Part shown: one piece after another, positions 10,621-22,593 of the stretch | How the letters are laid out: each line of letters begins with the position of its first letter | Position numbering within the stretch: position 1 is the first letter of the stretch | Source: Pontederia crassipes | Lineage: Eukaryota > Streptophyta > Magnoliopsida > Commelinales > Pontederiaceae | Direction of reading: 5' to 3' | DNA: 64,000 nt | NCBI GenBank assembly: GCA_030549335.1 | Contig: CM060189.1 | Location: 53,686,953-53,750,952, forward strand | Position numbers and translations under genes: made by a program | The notes under the pieces: model-generated | The model's database searches: none | Seen by the model: the letters and a program-made list of their open reading frames with translations, nothing else | Told to the model about the DNA's origin: nothing

Positions 10621-12836
10621 ATTCAATTTGTTGTCATGAGGTGGATGTTCCACAACGCATGGTTGAATTATGAAACTGGTCGGACATTTTCTATCAGTAA
10701 TTATCGTGTGAGGAAAACATGCTTTTTCCTTGAGTTAAAGTACGTAAGAAAATGAGAAAAGAAGGTAACACAACATGATAGTTCACGCCAAAATAAAGAG
10801 AAGAAGTTTTCTTTCTGATCGCTATTCCTGGCGAAGGAAATCCGGGGGTGGAAATGTAGAAAGAGAAAAAGAAAACAACATTGAGGGAGAAAGATTGTCA
10901 GGCACGTGGTGAGAGATGAAAAAAAGAAAACAAAACATAAGGCTGCCAGTAAAGAGATCGTGAGATGATGAGAGGGGAGTAAAAATAAAGAAAAAGTGAA
11001 AAGAAAAAGAGAGAGAACAAATCCTACGTTATTTTATTAATTTAATATATTTATCATGATTATCGTATCATTATTATTATTTTAATTTTAGTATATTGAT
11101 TGTATCATTAATGTTTTGATTATATCTTTGATCTTATGGATGATTGTATTGTTGGCCTATTTAGCTTTTGGTTTACGTCTTGTCTAACGTAATTAAAGAT
11201 TTATCAAAGATATACACTTTAGGTAAACAAGATAAAAGTAAAAAATTATTGGGCCAACGTCTACTGTCACTAAGCGAAGACCAATTGAATTAAATGAGAC
11301 AGATAATGTAAAATTAATGGTTGTCCTGTATATGACCACTAGTCCTTGACCATCCTCGAATTCATTGAATTGAATTGGTCTTACTGTGACACTGTACCAC
11401 TTAATTGATTGAGCGCTCCTTATTAAATTAGATAACTTCGAACATTGTAAATTAAAATTAAAATTAAAATTGAATTGAATGAAATTGAATTATTGATCAT
11501 TTGGATATATTGGCATCGAGTTGACAATTGTTATTGCCTTATTTAATCGAATTGTTATTGGACAATGGTCGTTGATTATCGAATTATAAATTATTAATTG
11601 AATATTGATTTATTGATTAGGCGATTGATAATTGGAAATTGTTATTGGTCTTTTGACCATAGCCTGGTATATTGCTCATATTGGTAATTGATTATATTAT
11701 TAATTGACTATTGTATTGATTGCTCAATTGACTCATCATTGATCATATCTTATTTTTAATTGAGCATATTGATTGTCTATTAGACTCTATGTACTGAGTA
11801 TTTATACTCATGGATATTTTAATGTACCTAGATCCATGCAGGTGAAAAAACTTTGATAGAGGATGGTTCTGTAGGTGGCTATGCTCAATGAATGACAAAT
11901 ATTGCACATGGCAGTAGATCAAATTATTTAGTTTCATCATTTTTGCATTTATTAGAATTGTGAACTTATGGATGTTTTAGTATTTTGATTATCATGAATT
12001 ATTAGTTATTATTATTAAATTATTTTCACACATTATAAATTTTATTTCAAAAAATCATGTTGTGAAAAATTATGTAGCGTCTTTAGGACGACTCTGAACA
12101 CATGAAAGTCACGCTGAGTTTCATGACGTTACACTTGAACTCTTAATAACCTATAAATTTAGAGAATAATAGCTAGTTGCTACTTCTCATATCATAATTC
12201 AGTACAAAAAAAAAACCTTTCACTTTCACAATATAATACATTCGAAATACTTAACATGCATGAGGTCTAATTCTAGAATTACAAAAATGAGGTGAGACTA
12301 TCTCTTCTTAAAGTACGACCATCAAAGGAAGAAGACATCACTAGTAGTTTGGTAAAACAAGCCCTAGACTCAACCATCACTTCAACATATATCATTCCAA
12401 GTCCAACACAAAATCAAATAAAAAAACCTAACAAACAAAATTGATATTGCATTAAAAATAAGGTTCCAACATCATTTCAAAACAGGTCCCTAAGTCACAA
12501 CCATTCCCAAAAAATAAAGAAAATTAGTCACACATGGTTGGATTCAACATCACACAAAAATATAATGAAGAGTTCTCGATTGACATTACAAGATTCAAAA
12601 TAAAAATAAAACAAGAAAGGAATAAAGAATGCAAAGACTAGGTGTAGTTTCCTATAAAAAAATGCCTAGCCAGCCATCCCCTTTTTCTTCGCAGTCTTCT
12701 CTTCTTTTATACTAGTCATAGATGCTTTTGATCAAGGGATCATAATGTTCCTATTCCTCTTAGGATGTCATATGTCCACCTTTACTTCATAAATATTATG
12801 TGGCAACAACAAAAAGCGAATTCTTCCAACATAAAA
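10621..12836. other. Intergenic AT-rich DNA, no gene seen
   Basis: This is AT-rich DNA with short simple repeats (ATTAAAATTAAAATT near 11455; many ATTG and TTGATTA words from 11400 to 11750). Open frames are short and do not resemble known proteins. No termini of mobile elements were recognised. Confidence 0.5.
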
Positions 12837-14625
12837 CACTACAAGAAAAATGATATTTTCTGACGGTCAAAACCGTCGAAAAATCAAGACAATTCATTGG
12901 AAATAGAGGTTTTCGACGAATTTATCGACAGAAACGATCGATCAAAAAAGGTGGTGTCGCAAACTATTTCAAACGGTTCGAAAAACACCCGTCGAAAGTT
13001 CCGACGATTGCGATCGTCTGAAACTTCAGGCGGTTGTGACCGACGAAGAGTTTCGACAGCCGCGACAGTCGAAACTTCGACGATTGCATCCGCTCGAAAT
13101 GTTTCGATGGTCGCAATCGTCGAACTTCCGATGGTTGCAACCGTTAAAACATTATTGGTGGTTGCGACCATCGATGTGTTTCGGCAGTCACGATTGTCGA
13201 TAATTTCGGCGGTTGTTAACCGTCGATAAGTTTCGGCGGTTGAGACCATTGCAAATAATTTTTAAAATATAAAAAAATTTGGAGACCGATCAAGCCGCTA
13301 GCGACCGGCCGATCAGGCCGCCTGGCTGCTCTCGATCTGGCTGCAGTCGGCCAGAACAGGCCGCCTGGCGGCCGATCTGGCCGCAGCCGTCGATCGAGCC
13401 ACTGACGACCGATCTGGCCGGCAGCCGCTGGCGGCTGATCTGGTCGCAGCAAGCCTGATCAGGCCGCCGATCTGGCCACATCCGACCAGATCAGGCCGCC
13501 TGGCGGCTGATCTGGCCGTAGCCCGGCGAGAGGTGTCGCCCGGGGTCGTCCTTTCATTGTCGTCCGGGAGAGAGAGAGGAGGTAGAGAGAAGTGAATGAA
13601 TAGGAGGCAGAGTGAATGAATAAATAGAAGGAAAAAGAAAGTGGAGAGCGGGAAAAGAAAAAAATGGCGGAGAATGGGGCGGGATTATTTTTTAATTACC
13701 GATGGTTTTGACCATAAAAATGTAATAATAAAATAATATTTTTATTTTATCGACGGTTTCCATCATCAGAAGTTTCGACGGTCTAAAATTTCGACCGTCT
13801 GAAATTTCGACCGTTTGAACTTCCGACGGTCCGGATAGTCGGTAATTATAATAATAAAATACTAATAACATTACATATTATGATATAAATGATTACAATA
13901 TTTAATTACTTTTCTCATTACCGACGGTCCGGACCATCTGAACTTCCGACGGTCTGAACTTTCGACGGTCTGAACTGTCGGTAATTATAATAAAATACTA
14001 ATTTTATTATATATTATATTATATAAGATTATAATATTTAATCATTTTTACGATTATCAACGGTTCGGACCATCGGTAATTGTAATAATAATATAAAATA
14101 TTAATTATATTATATATTATGATATATAAGATTATAATATTTAATCATTTTTTACGGTTACCGACGGTCCGGACCGTCGGAACTTTTGACCGATGAGGAG
14201 CCATCGAAATTTTCGACTTTCCAACCGTGAGAAAATAAAATAATAGTATAATGAATTCTATAATTTATTATTTTTATTTCCGACGGAAAATATCCGTCGC
14301 AAAATCTCCATTTTCTTATAGTGCGACGGTTATGACCGTCGAAACTTTCGACGGACACATATCCGTCGAAACTTTCGATGTTACTAACAGTCAAAAAATA
14401 AAATAATAATATAATACATTTGATAATTTATTATTTTTATTTTCGACGGTTCGACAAAAATAAAATAATAATATAATGATTTGATAATTTATTATTTTTA
14501 TTTCAAACAGTTGCAACCGTCAGAAATTCTGACGGAGACCAATCCATTGCAAAATCTGTCGCAAATTGCAACATTTTTTTTCCGCCGGAAATGGCCCATC
14601 GAAAAAACGCAATTTTCTTGTAGTG
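12837..14625. mobile_element. Non-autonomous CACTA transposon, complete
   Basis: The left terminus CACTACAAGAAAA and right terminus TTTTCTTGTAGTG form a 13-bp perfect inverted repeat of the CACTA (En/Spm) type, flanked by a 3-bp duplication AAA. Both subterminal regions (12865-13250 and 13745-14560) carry many copies of CGACGGT-type words in both orientations, the usual transposase-binding arrangement. The centre (13280-13530) is a GC-rich GGCCG-repeat island followed by GAGAGA and AT-rich DNA. No transposase is encoded, so it would need one in trans. Long frames open on both strands at 12884-13249 come from the palindromic repeats. Confidence 0.92.
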
Positions 14626-15891
14626 AAATAACAAGTAACTTTTAGTACACAAGTGATCCCCAAAAGGTACCTCCCAACCATCAATAGTCCTATACACAAA
14701 ATAAAACAACCATTAGAAAATTGAACCAACAAAAGGACACTAATTTATTTGTTTTTACACAAAATAAAAGAGATAAAATTAAAAAAATTGTAGAAGCAGA
14801 AATTAAAGCTAATGATGATTTAACTAGGAAAATTAGTCTAATACTATATAAATGCATGATGGTTAATGTAAAAAATAAGAAATATACTATAAATCTCCCA
14901 TATGCAGAAACTAATGATCAACATTATGTTTATCGTATTATATTGACCATTAAGTTATCATGTCATCGTATTGGGCATGATAATTTTGCTTTGGTATTGT
15001 ATATACCTTGATGGGCTATTGATTACGGATTACCGATTATATGTCATCATATTTTGAGTCATATTTTTTTATTGTTGGGCCTCCCATCATATTCTTATGT
15101 TGGAATATTATGCTTCCACTTTTGATACCATCAATATTTGTTATATGTTTCCAATAATTTTATATTGTCTCAACTTGATCTCATATTATGTTGGGCTTTA
15201 TTAATTGTATGTTTTTACGATTTTTGTGTTGAAGAACCTTTATCGATAATTTGAAAATATTTTTCCTACAATTTTATTGATTTGTCAATCAAATTGTGTA
15301 TTGTAGAGTCGCTCATTACCCAATCACGACATGTGTCGTGGGATGAGTATGACAAAATTTATAATCTTATTGAATTATGAATTTTGAATCAATAGGATGT
15401 CAAATTTGTCCACATTACAAGGCCCTAAAGTTAAAAAAGATCAAGGATGATAGTTCCACATGGACAAAACATGTTAATAATATTTCTTTTTACCTTTCAA
15501 GATATGTTTTAAATTCTTCTAGTTTGAAACCCAAAGTAAATAATATCTTAACAAGTTAAGGGGGTATTACAAAAGCACAACCAGAGTCAGGTACGAGTTG
15601 AATACAAATGATACTCACGTGACTTTACATTTTAAGATCATTTGAAATAATTTGCACACTCCTTGAGCTAATATAAAAATTAACCCTAACCAAAATTCTT
15701 TCTTGCTTGGAATACATAAATTTTGATACTTATTCAAATTAATTAATTAGGTATTTTGTGGTTCCCGAGGAAAAATTCATAAAGATGATGTTGATAATGT
15801 CTTAAATTGTAACGTAACTAAAACTCCATTTGTTCTTTATCATAATTAGCCCACCTTTAGTTAAAGATACTTTCAATCTGAACAACAAATT

Positions 15892-15933
<42 letters not shown>

Positions 15934-16724
15934 TTGTAATGACCCAAGATCGTTGATTTATATATAACAATCTTTTCACTATAAAAGTGTGCTTTAAATT
16001 TGTGTGGACCAAAAGTCCTAAGAGAATAACTATTTGATATCATCATAAATTGTTTTGCTTGTCATTATCTTGAACAATATGTTTTATATAATAATACCTC
16101 TCAATGACATTGTTCAAGAATATTGATGAACAATATCCCGCTCAACTATATTATTTTGAAGTCCCTCATATAATAGTATGCTAATGGCCCCTTGAAGACA
16201 TAAACCAATTAAGGATAAATTTGTAAATCTTTGTGTTCATCTGAATGTGCAATTTCTCTGGATTCTAAAGTCGCAACATATGATAGTATAAATAAAACAA
16301 AAGGAGCATCTTAGTTGGCATTAAATTTTGCCTCTTTGATTCTTGTCTACATCACATTGAAAAAAGATAAAAAAATAGAATAAATATTTAAATTGATATA
16401 TTTTTCTTTAATTACGTTAAAATCTAAATTGTTGTGACTAGTATTTAGTATATCTAACAAGATAGTTTTGCTTTTACTTGAGTTCCTTGTAAAATCAATA
16501 TTCTTTTTATTATAATGAGATTAGTGCGTTTGTGGTTGTAGGTGTATGTATTTACAAAAATATATAAATTGTTTTGTCTAGTTTGAATTTTTATATTGTT
16601 TCAATTTGTTGTTATAGGTAGGAGATTAGTTGTCGTACCCATTGATTACATGCATTTTGTTGTACTCCTAAGTTCATCACTAGGCTTTCATGGTGCACTC
16701 AACCGTGGACGCTCCTTGCCATAT
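14626..16724. other. Intergenic DNA with (GT)n(GA)n microsatellite
   Basis: This is AT-rich and without a recognisable gene. The frame at 14721-15011 (96 codons) has no known motif. A compound microsatellite (GT)n then (GA)n lies at 15892-15933. The right edge is a breakpoint with the chromovirus LTR at 16725. Confidence 0.55.
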
Positions 16725-18673
16725 TAACCTCCCCCGATTCTCGACCGTCCCGCGTCATGGGGAGAGAAGGGCGACGATGGGCATTAGGGGGTAGGGGAAT
16801 GAGGGGGAGCAGCTTGGACTCTTCACTCGGCTGCCTCCCTCCTCCGACTCCTCCTCCGGCGATCGACGAATGGGCGATGAACGCACAGGCGAACCAGGGA
16901 ACTGACGCTCCTCGACGCACGATAGCAAACTCGACATGCTCGTGTGGACCAGGCGCGCACTTTCGCCGGCTAGGAAAAATTGCTGACTAAGCAGACCGAC
17001 GATAGCACGTCCGGCGATCGAAAATCGTTTGGAAAAGGTACCGTAGATGTACAAATCTCCAATACGATCGGTCGACGGATCTGACGAGAACCGTCGAAAC
17101 CATTCGTATAAGATCGGTCGATCGATCCCGTGACGGACCGACTCATAGCGACTGGCTGACCAATTCAGGGCGAACGGTCGATCGGCTCAGCGCGACTAAA
17201 TAGTCGATCGAATTACGATCGATCGATCGGCCCAACCTGGAGCGGTCGATCGGTTGAACTATATCAGTCGATCGGTCCTATAGGAACGGTCGATCGGTCC
17301 AATGACAGGAGGAATTTCATATCCTAACAAAAAAGATGAAAATGCCCTTGAATGGCTAGAACTTCTATGATCAGGTTCAATCCTCGACTGGCCCACCTGA
17401 GGCCATGTCCAATATAGCAAAGCAAGTAACGAACCTTGTCGTCCACAGAAAGGTGATCTGACTTTACCTTTTTCTAAATGATGATTCTAAACTCCACATA
17501 CGATAAAGAAGATAAATAAAATAAAGATAAAATAACGGGATAGCTATGTGCCGCCCAGAGTATAGAGCAGAGATCAATGTATGGTATAGAGAGGGGCAAG
17601 TAGTTGTACTAAGGAGACAATGCATCTACTGGTCTTAACGACCACTGCTCGTAGACCATAGGCCCTCCCCCACCTGTGCTCTGAATAAGGGTGACGTGTT
17701 GACACACTCTTCCCCCACGAGGGCAATATATGAATTACAAGGTATAGTGCCAGAGAGAAAGGTATAACAGTTGAGGAGACAATGAACCTACGGATTCGCA
17801 ACGACCGCTGGGGTACAGGTCATCTCCCACTTGTATTCCAAAAAAGGTATGCATAACATACACCTTCCCTTTCATGGACATCCTGGTTACACAAAGACAT
17901 AAAGGCACCGCATGCTTCCCAATATAATCAAGTCGAGCTCGCATAGGATAACGAACTTCAAGGACTTTATAGTAACATAAAAGATGTAGCATTACACAGA
18001 ATAAAGCAAAGCATGGTAATGTATAGCAAGAAAAGTACAGAGTAAGGTATTGATACAGTAATGAACAAAGCATAGACATGGATAAGTGTTGTCCATGGCC
18101 ACTGTGATTAAGATGTGGAGACCATTGATTAAAAGCAATGATTTTATTGATTCCCATTATCACTATGATCTGATTCTCATTTTATCATCTATGTATCTAT
18201 GTGTACCGGGTGTTTAGCTCACGGGTATTCCATGCGCTTGTATTTGGATTTTGCAGGTGAGCACCATGCATAGGGAGGAGATGGAGAGTGCAGAGCTCAA
18301 GGATAGCTGCACATGACTCGCCCAAATGCCATAGCATTTCAGCCTTTTGTTTTGTTGTTCGAATCATGAACTCTTGTATTCAAAGGATATTATGACTCTC
18401 TCTTTTTATATCATACATGTGACCATTTTCTCGGTTTATTTGGAATATGTTGTTTTCCCTTTTCCCTTAATGTTTTCAATGAATATTGTTGTCCATTGAT
18501 TTTCCACTGATTTCTTTTGCAAATTCTTCCTTCCACTCATTTCTCTATTACTTATATTGCCACGTGTATTATTTGTTGACTAGTCAAAGTCAAAGAAGCA
18601 ATAGGCAGTGTAGCACTCCCTTAGTCAATCTGATTGCCTACATGGCAGGAAGACTGATTTTGGGGGCATTATA
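16725..18673 (+). mobile_element. Chromovirus 5' LTR, 5'-truncated
   Basis: This aligns along its whole length to the 3' LTR from position 24107 onward and ends GGCATTATA just before a primer site. The first 93 bp of the LTR are missing: homology starts exactly in the loop of a hairpin that is intact in the 3' LTR (24090-24126). Around 17060-17300 it carries repeated GGTCGATCGG words. By eye the two LTRs differ at roughly 4-6% of positions over well-aligned parts. Open frames inside (16755-17054, 17735-18163) are LTR sequence. Confidence 0.88.
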
Positions 18674-18676
18674 GTT

Positions 18677-18689
18677 TGGTTTCAGAGCC
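18677..18689 (+). other. Chromovirus primer binding site
   Basis: TGGTTTCAGAGCC lies three bases past the LTR end. It differs at one base from the tRNA-iMet complement TGGTATCAGAGCC. It fixes the plus-strand orientation of the element. Confidence 0.8.
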
Positions 18690-18922
18690 TAAGTTCTTGG
18701 CTCCCTAGTGTTCATAGTAGAGTATAGACCAAAGCAGTGTCATTGTTGTTCATAGTAGAGTATAGGTCATTGCATTGTCATCATTGTGTATAGTGTTCCA
18801 TGGTCATGGCTAAGTCATGTGCAAGCATCCTAAGCAACTGCGACTCCACTCCTCAAGTAAGTACTGAATAAAATCCCTCATATAAATTCTTCATATATTA
18901 TTGAGTTAACTCGTTCTTATAG

Positions 18923-19356
18923 ATGCCTCCTCAACGCATAACATCCCGAGTTGTCCGTGGAGAAAGAAGGGTGCTATTTGTAATGGAATCACAGATTCAT
19001 GCCCCAACTTCCCAAGGGCAGGAACGAAGGACAGCTTTCCATAAGAGCCGCGGGCGAGGGCGAGGGCATGGACGTGGGTTCCACCTCCCGCGGTACTAGA
19101 AGATCAAGAGCACTCTGACCAGGAGAGTGTGGCAAGCAATGAACCAATGATGTCCCTCCCGCTCGCAAATCTTCCTCTCCCCAATGGCGCCCAGCAGGAA
19201 GAGGAGCCACCTGAGTTGGAGTTGGGAGATGAGGCATTCTGCTCCATCAAACCAAACGTGCTACTAGAGGAAAGACCCACATATTGTATCGAGTGCGGAC
19301 AGTTTGGACATTACTTCTGGGACTGTCCGAATCCCTCTGGATGGTGGGACTACTGA
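18923..19356 (+). CDS. Extra ORF with zinc knuckle, between primer site and gag
   Basis: An ATG at 18923 (MPPQR start) opens a basic, RGRGRG-containing frame that shifts by one base near 19080-19100. It continues in another frame as an acidic segment (LEDQEHSDQES, then EEEPPELELGDE) and ends at 19356 in a CCHC knuckle CIECGQFGHYFWDC (C-x2-C-x4-H-x4-C). The true gag, also starting MPP, begins separately at 19552, so this is an additional reading frame or a duplicated gag edge. A possible 66-nt intron with GTAAGT at 18857 and TATAG at 18921 lies just upstream, and a second acceptor-like CATAG precedes the gag ATG. The knuckle suggests nucleic-acid binding; the function is unknown. Confidence 0.5.
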
Positions 19357-19551
19357 ATCAGAGTCACACAACCATCAGTTTTAGTTAGATATTTTATTTT
19401 TATGAATAAGACCTTATTATGATGAGTTTAGCATTGTTATGAAGAAGATTATGTTCAAGGGATTGACAAATGAAATAAAAGAATAAAGCTCATTTTGATA
19501 TAAAGACTATCATTCTCCACAGCTTCTCATTAGTTGCGTTGTTGTTCATAG

Positions 19552-20560
19552 ATGCCTCCCCACAGAAGGACACACATATCTGATGATGAGGATAAGGACC
19601 ACAATGATGAGGGAGATCATCATCCTCCACCACAACCAGAACGATAGGAATGACAACTTCCTTCCCCATGCATTATACAAGAGTTCTGGAGACTGAAGCC
19701 GTCGACCTATAATGGCGAAGGTGATATTGACATAGCGAAACAATGGATAGACACCATGGAAGACAAATTTGAATTGTTGGATTGCTTGAAGCACAAACAA
19801 GTGATGTTTGCCGCCGATACTCTCACTAAGGATGCCAAAGACCGGTGGAAAGCAACCAATGCAACTGAGTTCGCAAGAGTCAAGGTCGGTAGATTTTTGG
19901 TGGTTATTCGAAGCACGCTACTTCCCTGCCTTCCAAAGGAGGTTAAAGCAATAGGAGTTTCTGAATTTGATGCAAGGTACGATGACCGTGTCTAAATATT
20001 TTACCAAATATGTCCGCCTTCAGCCAACCGCTTCATAGAAGGGTTGAATCCAAACTTGAGAACCCAAACAAGGCCCGACAATTACAAAACACTGACTAAA
20101 GTAGTTCAGCTAGCCACAATGATGGAAAGAGACCAGCAAGAGTTACAATGGGCTAGAAGAGGACAGCTGGAAGTGGGTCAAGGTTCACAACAGCAGCAAT
20201 TTCGGAGAAACAACCACTACATGTAACGATGGGATAACCGTTCCCGACCATACCCAATCCCATAACAGCACGATCGGCCCAATTATGAAAATCCCCGACA
20301 ACCCCTACCACCATAACGTCAGCCTCAGTAAGCACTACCTCAACAACACCAACAACGCTAAGATCAGAGGCCCCTTCAATAGCCGACGAGGCAGCTGGCA
20401 CAACAGAGGCAGCAGCCACCGAGGGTTCCTCAGGCACAACCTGCACAAGGTGAGTGGGTTTTATGCAATACATGTGGAAGGACTCACGCAGAGGAATGTC
20501 GCATTAAGACTAGAGCATGCTTCTGGCGAGGTGGGCCACATATCAGTCAACTGTCCAAGG
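19552..20560 (+). pseudogene. gag: Chromovirus gag, broken
   Basis: Starting MPPHRR, this has the retrotransposon Gag region: EFWRLKPSTYNGEGD near 19690, then A-x-Q-W-I-D-T-M-E-x-K-F, ADTLTKDAKDRW near 19815, and NRFIEGLNPNLR near 20030. It is followed by a Q/R-rich tail and degraded knuckle residues (C-N-T-C-G-R-T-H near 20465). In active elements it forms the nucleocapsid. Several stops and a frame change break it (TAG after PQPER at 19646, TAA near 19995, TAA at 20224). Confidence 0.85.
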
Positions 20561-21113
20561 TACAAGCCACTTGTACAAGGAAGGCTTTTCAACCTGGAGG
20601 AAGATGCTCCACAGAATGACACTGACGTCATTCAAGGTCCTCATAGCTGGATTACCTACCACTATTTTATTCGATTCTAAAGCCACTCATTCTTTCATAT
20701 CAGAAGAGTGTGCTATAACCTTGGGGTTTGCTACTACAAACTTAGATCACAGTATGACAATCCTTTTCCCACAAGGAACATTACGGATTACTAGATACTT
20801 ATCTGAAGTATCGGTAGAAATAGACAGGAAGAATTTCTCTGCAAATTTGATCATCATACTTATGAAGGATTATGATGTCATTCTAGGCATGGATTGGCTA
20901 ACTTGCCATGACGCTTTCATCTTGTGCAAGCAAAAGAAGGTGGTTATAGGGACACATGTTAAAGAAAGAGTTACAGTCAGAGGTATACATCGGAGGGAAC
21001 CAAAGATGATGGTGTTTGCTATCAAGGCTCACAAACTCCTCAGACAGGGATGTAGAGGATTTCTGGCAAGCATGACCAAGATGAAGCACCTACCAAGACC
21101 CCACAAGACATAG
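20517..21113 (+). pseudogene. Chromovirus aspartic protease
   Basis: This stretch of 198 codons holds the retropepsin active-site region L-F-D-S-K-A-T-H-S-F-I, then the downstream D-V-I-L-G-M-D-W-L block. The usual active-site triplet is D-S/T-G; here the glycine is replaced by lysine, which should abolish cleavage. The frame continues without a stop into the RT linker. The first residues overlap the decayed gag knuckle region in a different frame. Confidence 0.85.
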
Positions 21114-21950
21114 AAATTGTGAGGAAATTTCTTGATGTCTTCCCAGAAGATGTTAGTGGTCTACCGCCAAAGAGAGACATTGATTTTCACATCAAATTGG
21201 TACCTAGCACAACTCCAATTTCCAAAAGCTCCATACCGCATGGCTCCAGCAGAAATGAAGCTTCATTAAACCCAGCGTCTCGCCGTGGGGCGCTCCAGTC
21301 CTCTTTGTGAAGAAAAAGGATGGTTCCAAGAGACTCTGCATAGATTACCGGATGCTCAATAAGGTCACGGTCAAGAACAAGTACCCCCTACCTCACATTG
21401 ATGACTTGTTCGATCAATTCTCCAATGCGAAGGTCTTCTCCAAAATTAATTTACGGAGCGGGCACTACCAACTCAGAGTAGTAGAAGAGGATATCCCGAA
21501 GACAACCTTCAGATCACGGTATGTACATTTACGAGTTTCTAGTTATGTCGTTCGAATTAACTAATGCTCTAGCAGCGTTCATGGACCTCATGAACTAGAC
21601 TTTCAACGAACACCTTGACAAGTTCGTGATTATCTTTGTTGATGATATCCTCATCTACTCATCAAGTGTGGAACAACATAAGGAGCATCTGAGGATTGTT
21701 TTAGAAACTTTGTGAGAGAAGAAACTATATATAAGGTTTTCTAAATGTGAGTTCTGGATGGAGGAAATGATGTTCCTTGGCCATATTGTCTCCAAAGATA
21801 GAATTTTAGTGGATCCGACCAAAGTGGAGGCAATGTCTAAATGGAAACAACTGAAGAATGTCGTCGAGATCAGAAGTTTTCTCGGCTTAGCGGGATATTA
21901 CTGGCGCTTTATTAAAGATTTTTCTCTAGACTAGCACTACCACTGACTAA
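21114..21950 (+). pseudogene. pol: Chromovirus reverse transcriptase
   Basis: Visible RT blocks in order: [42 protein letters not shown], then F-V-D-D-I-L-I-Y near 21635 as the catalytic F/YVDD box, and F-L-G-L-A-G-Y-Y near 21880. The order and wording match Ty3/gypsy chromoviruses of the Tekay type. At least two frame changes separate the blocks (near 21240-21310 and after 21520), so no functional protein is possible. Confidence 0.88.
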
Positions 21951-22593
21951 GCTCACAAAGAAAGGAGAAAAATTCATCTGGTCCCCAAAGTGCGAGAAAA
22001 GCTTCCAAAAATTGAAGAAGCGACTGACTTCTACGCCTATATTCACCCTACCATCAAGCAGTGGTGGATATGTAATCTACAGTGATGCTAGTGGCACAGG
22101 TCTGGGATGTGTCTTGATGTAGCATGGAAAGGTGGTAGCTTATGCATCGAGACAACTGAAGAAGCATGAGGTCAATTACCCAACCTATGACCTTGAACTG
22201 GCAGCAGTGGTCTTTGCGCTCAAGCTTTGGCGACATTATTTGTATGGGGGTCAGTTTGTGGCCTACACAGTTCATAAGATCTTAAACTATGTGTTCACAC
22301 AAAGAGACCTCAATATGCGCCAAAGACGATGGATGCAGTTCCTAAAGGACTATGAGTTTGCTATCAACTATCACCTTGGTAAAGTGAACTCAGTAGCCGA
22401 TGCCCTTAGTCGGAAACGAGAAGGCTCGGTGGCCTTCATGCGCTTCCGACAATTTGAAATGATGGAGAAACTTTTCAAATGGGCTCCAAAGGTAAGGCCT
22501 AATGGTTCGCTCATGATGATGCAGCGGATCGAGCTCGACCTTATCGGGAAGATCATTGCACCGCAAGTCGAAGACCCTGACTATCAATTGTAA
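21951..22593 (+). pseudogene. pol: Chromovirus RNase H
   Basis: The DASGTGLGCVL block (near 22083), [20 protein letters not shown] and [23 protein letters not shown] identify RNase H. The catalytic motif usually reads Y-T-D-H-K; here it is Y-T-V-H-K, so an active-site aspartate is lost. A stop (TAG at 22121) lies between the DAS block and YASRQ. Confidence 0.87.

Noticed and set aside
12884..13249. Overlapping frames open on both strands in the CACTA subterminal region
   Set aside because: CGACGGT-type repeats in both orientations lack stop codons by composition, giving repeated V-A-T-I-E-T text on either strand. No protein domain is visible.
14721..15011. A 96-codon frame rich in K, I and N
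   Set aside because: Lysine-, isoleucine- and asparagine-rich text is expected from AT-rich DNA. No domain, and no partner exon with splice sites was evident.
15892..15933. Possible regulatory GT/GA tract
   Set aside because: A simple compound microsatellite with no gene nearby; nothing supports a regulatory role.
17735..18163. A 142-codon minus-strand frame
   Set aside because: It lies wholly within the chromovirus 5' LTR, and the homologous part of the 3' LTR does not keep the frame open.
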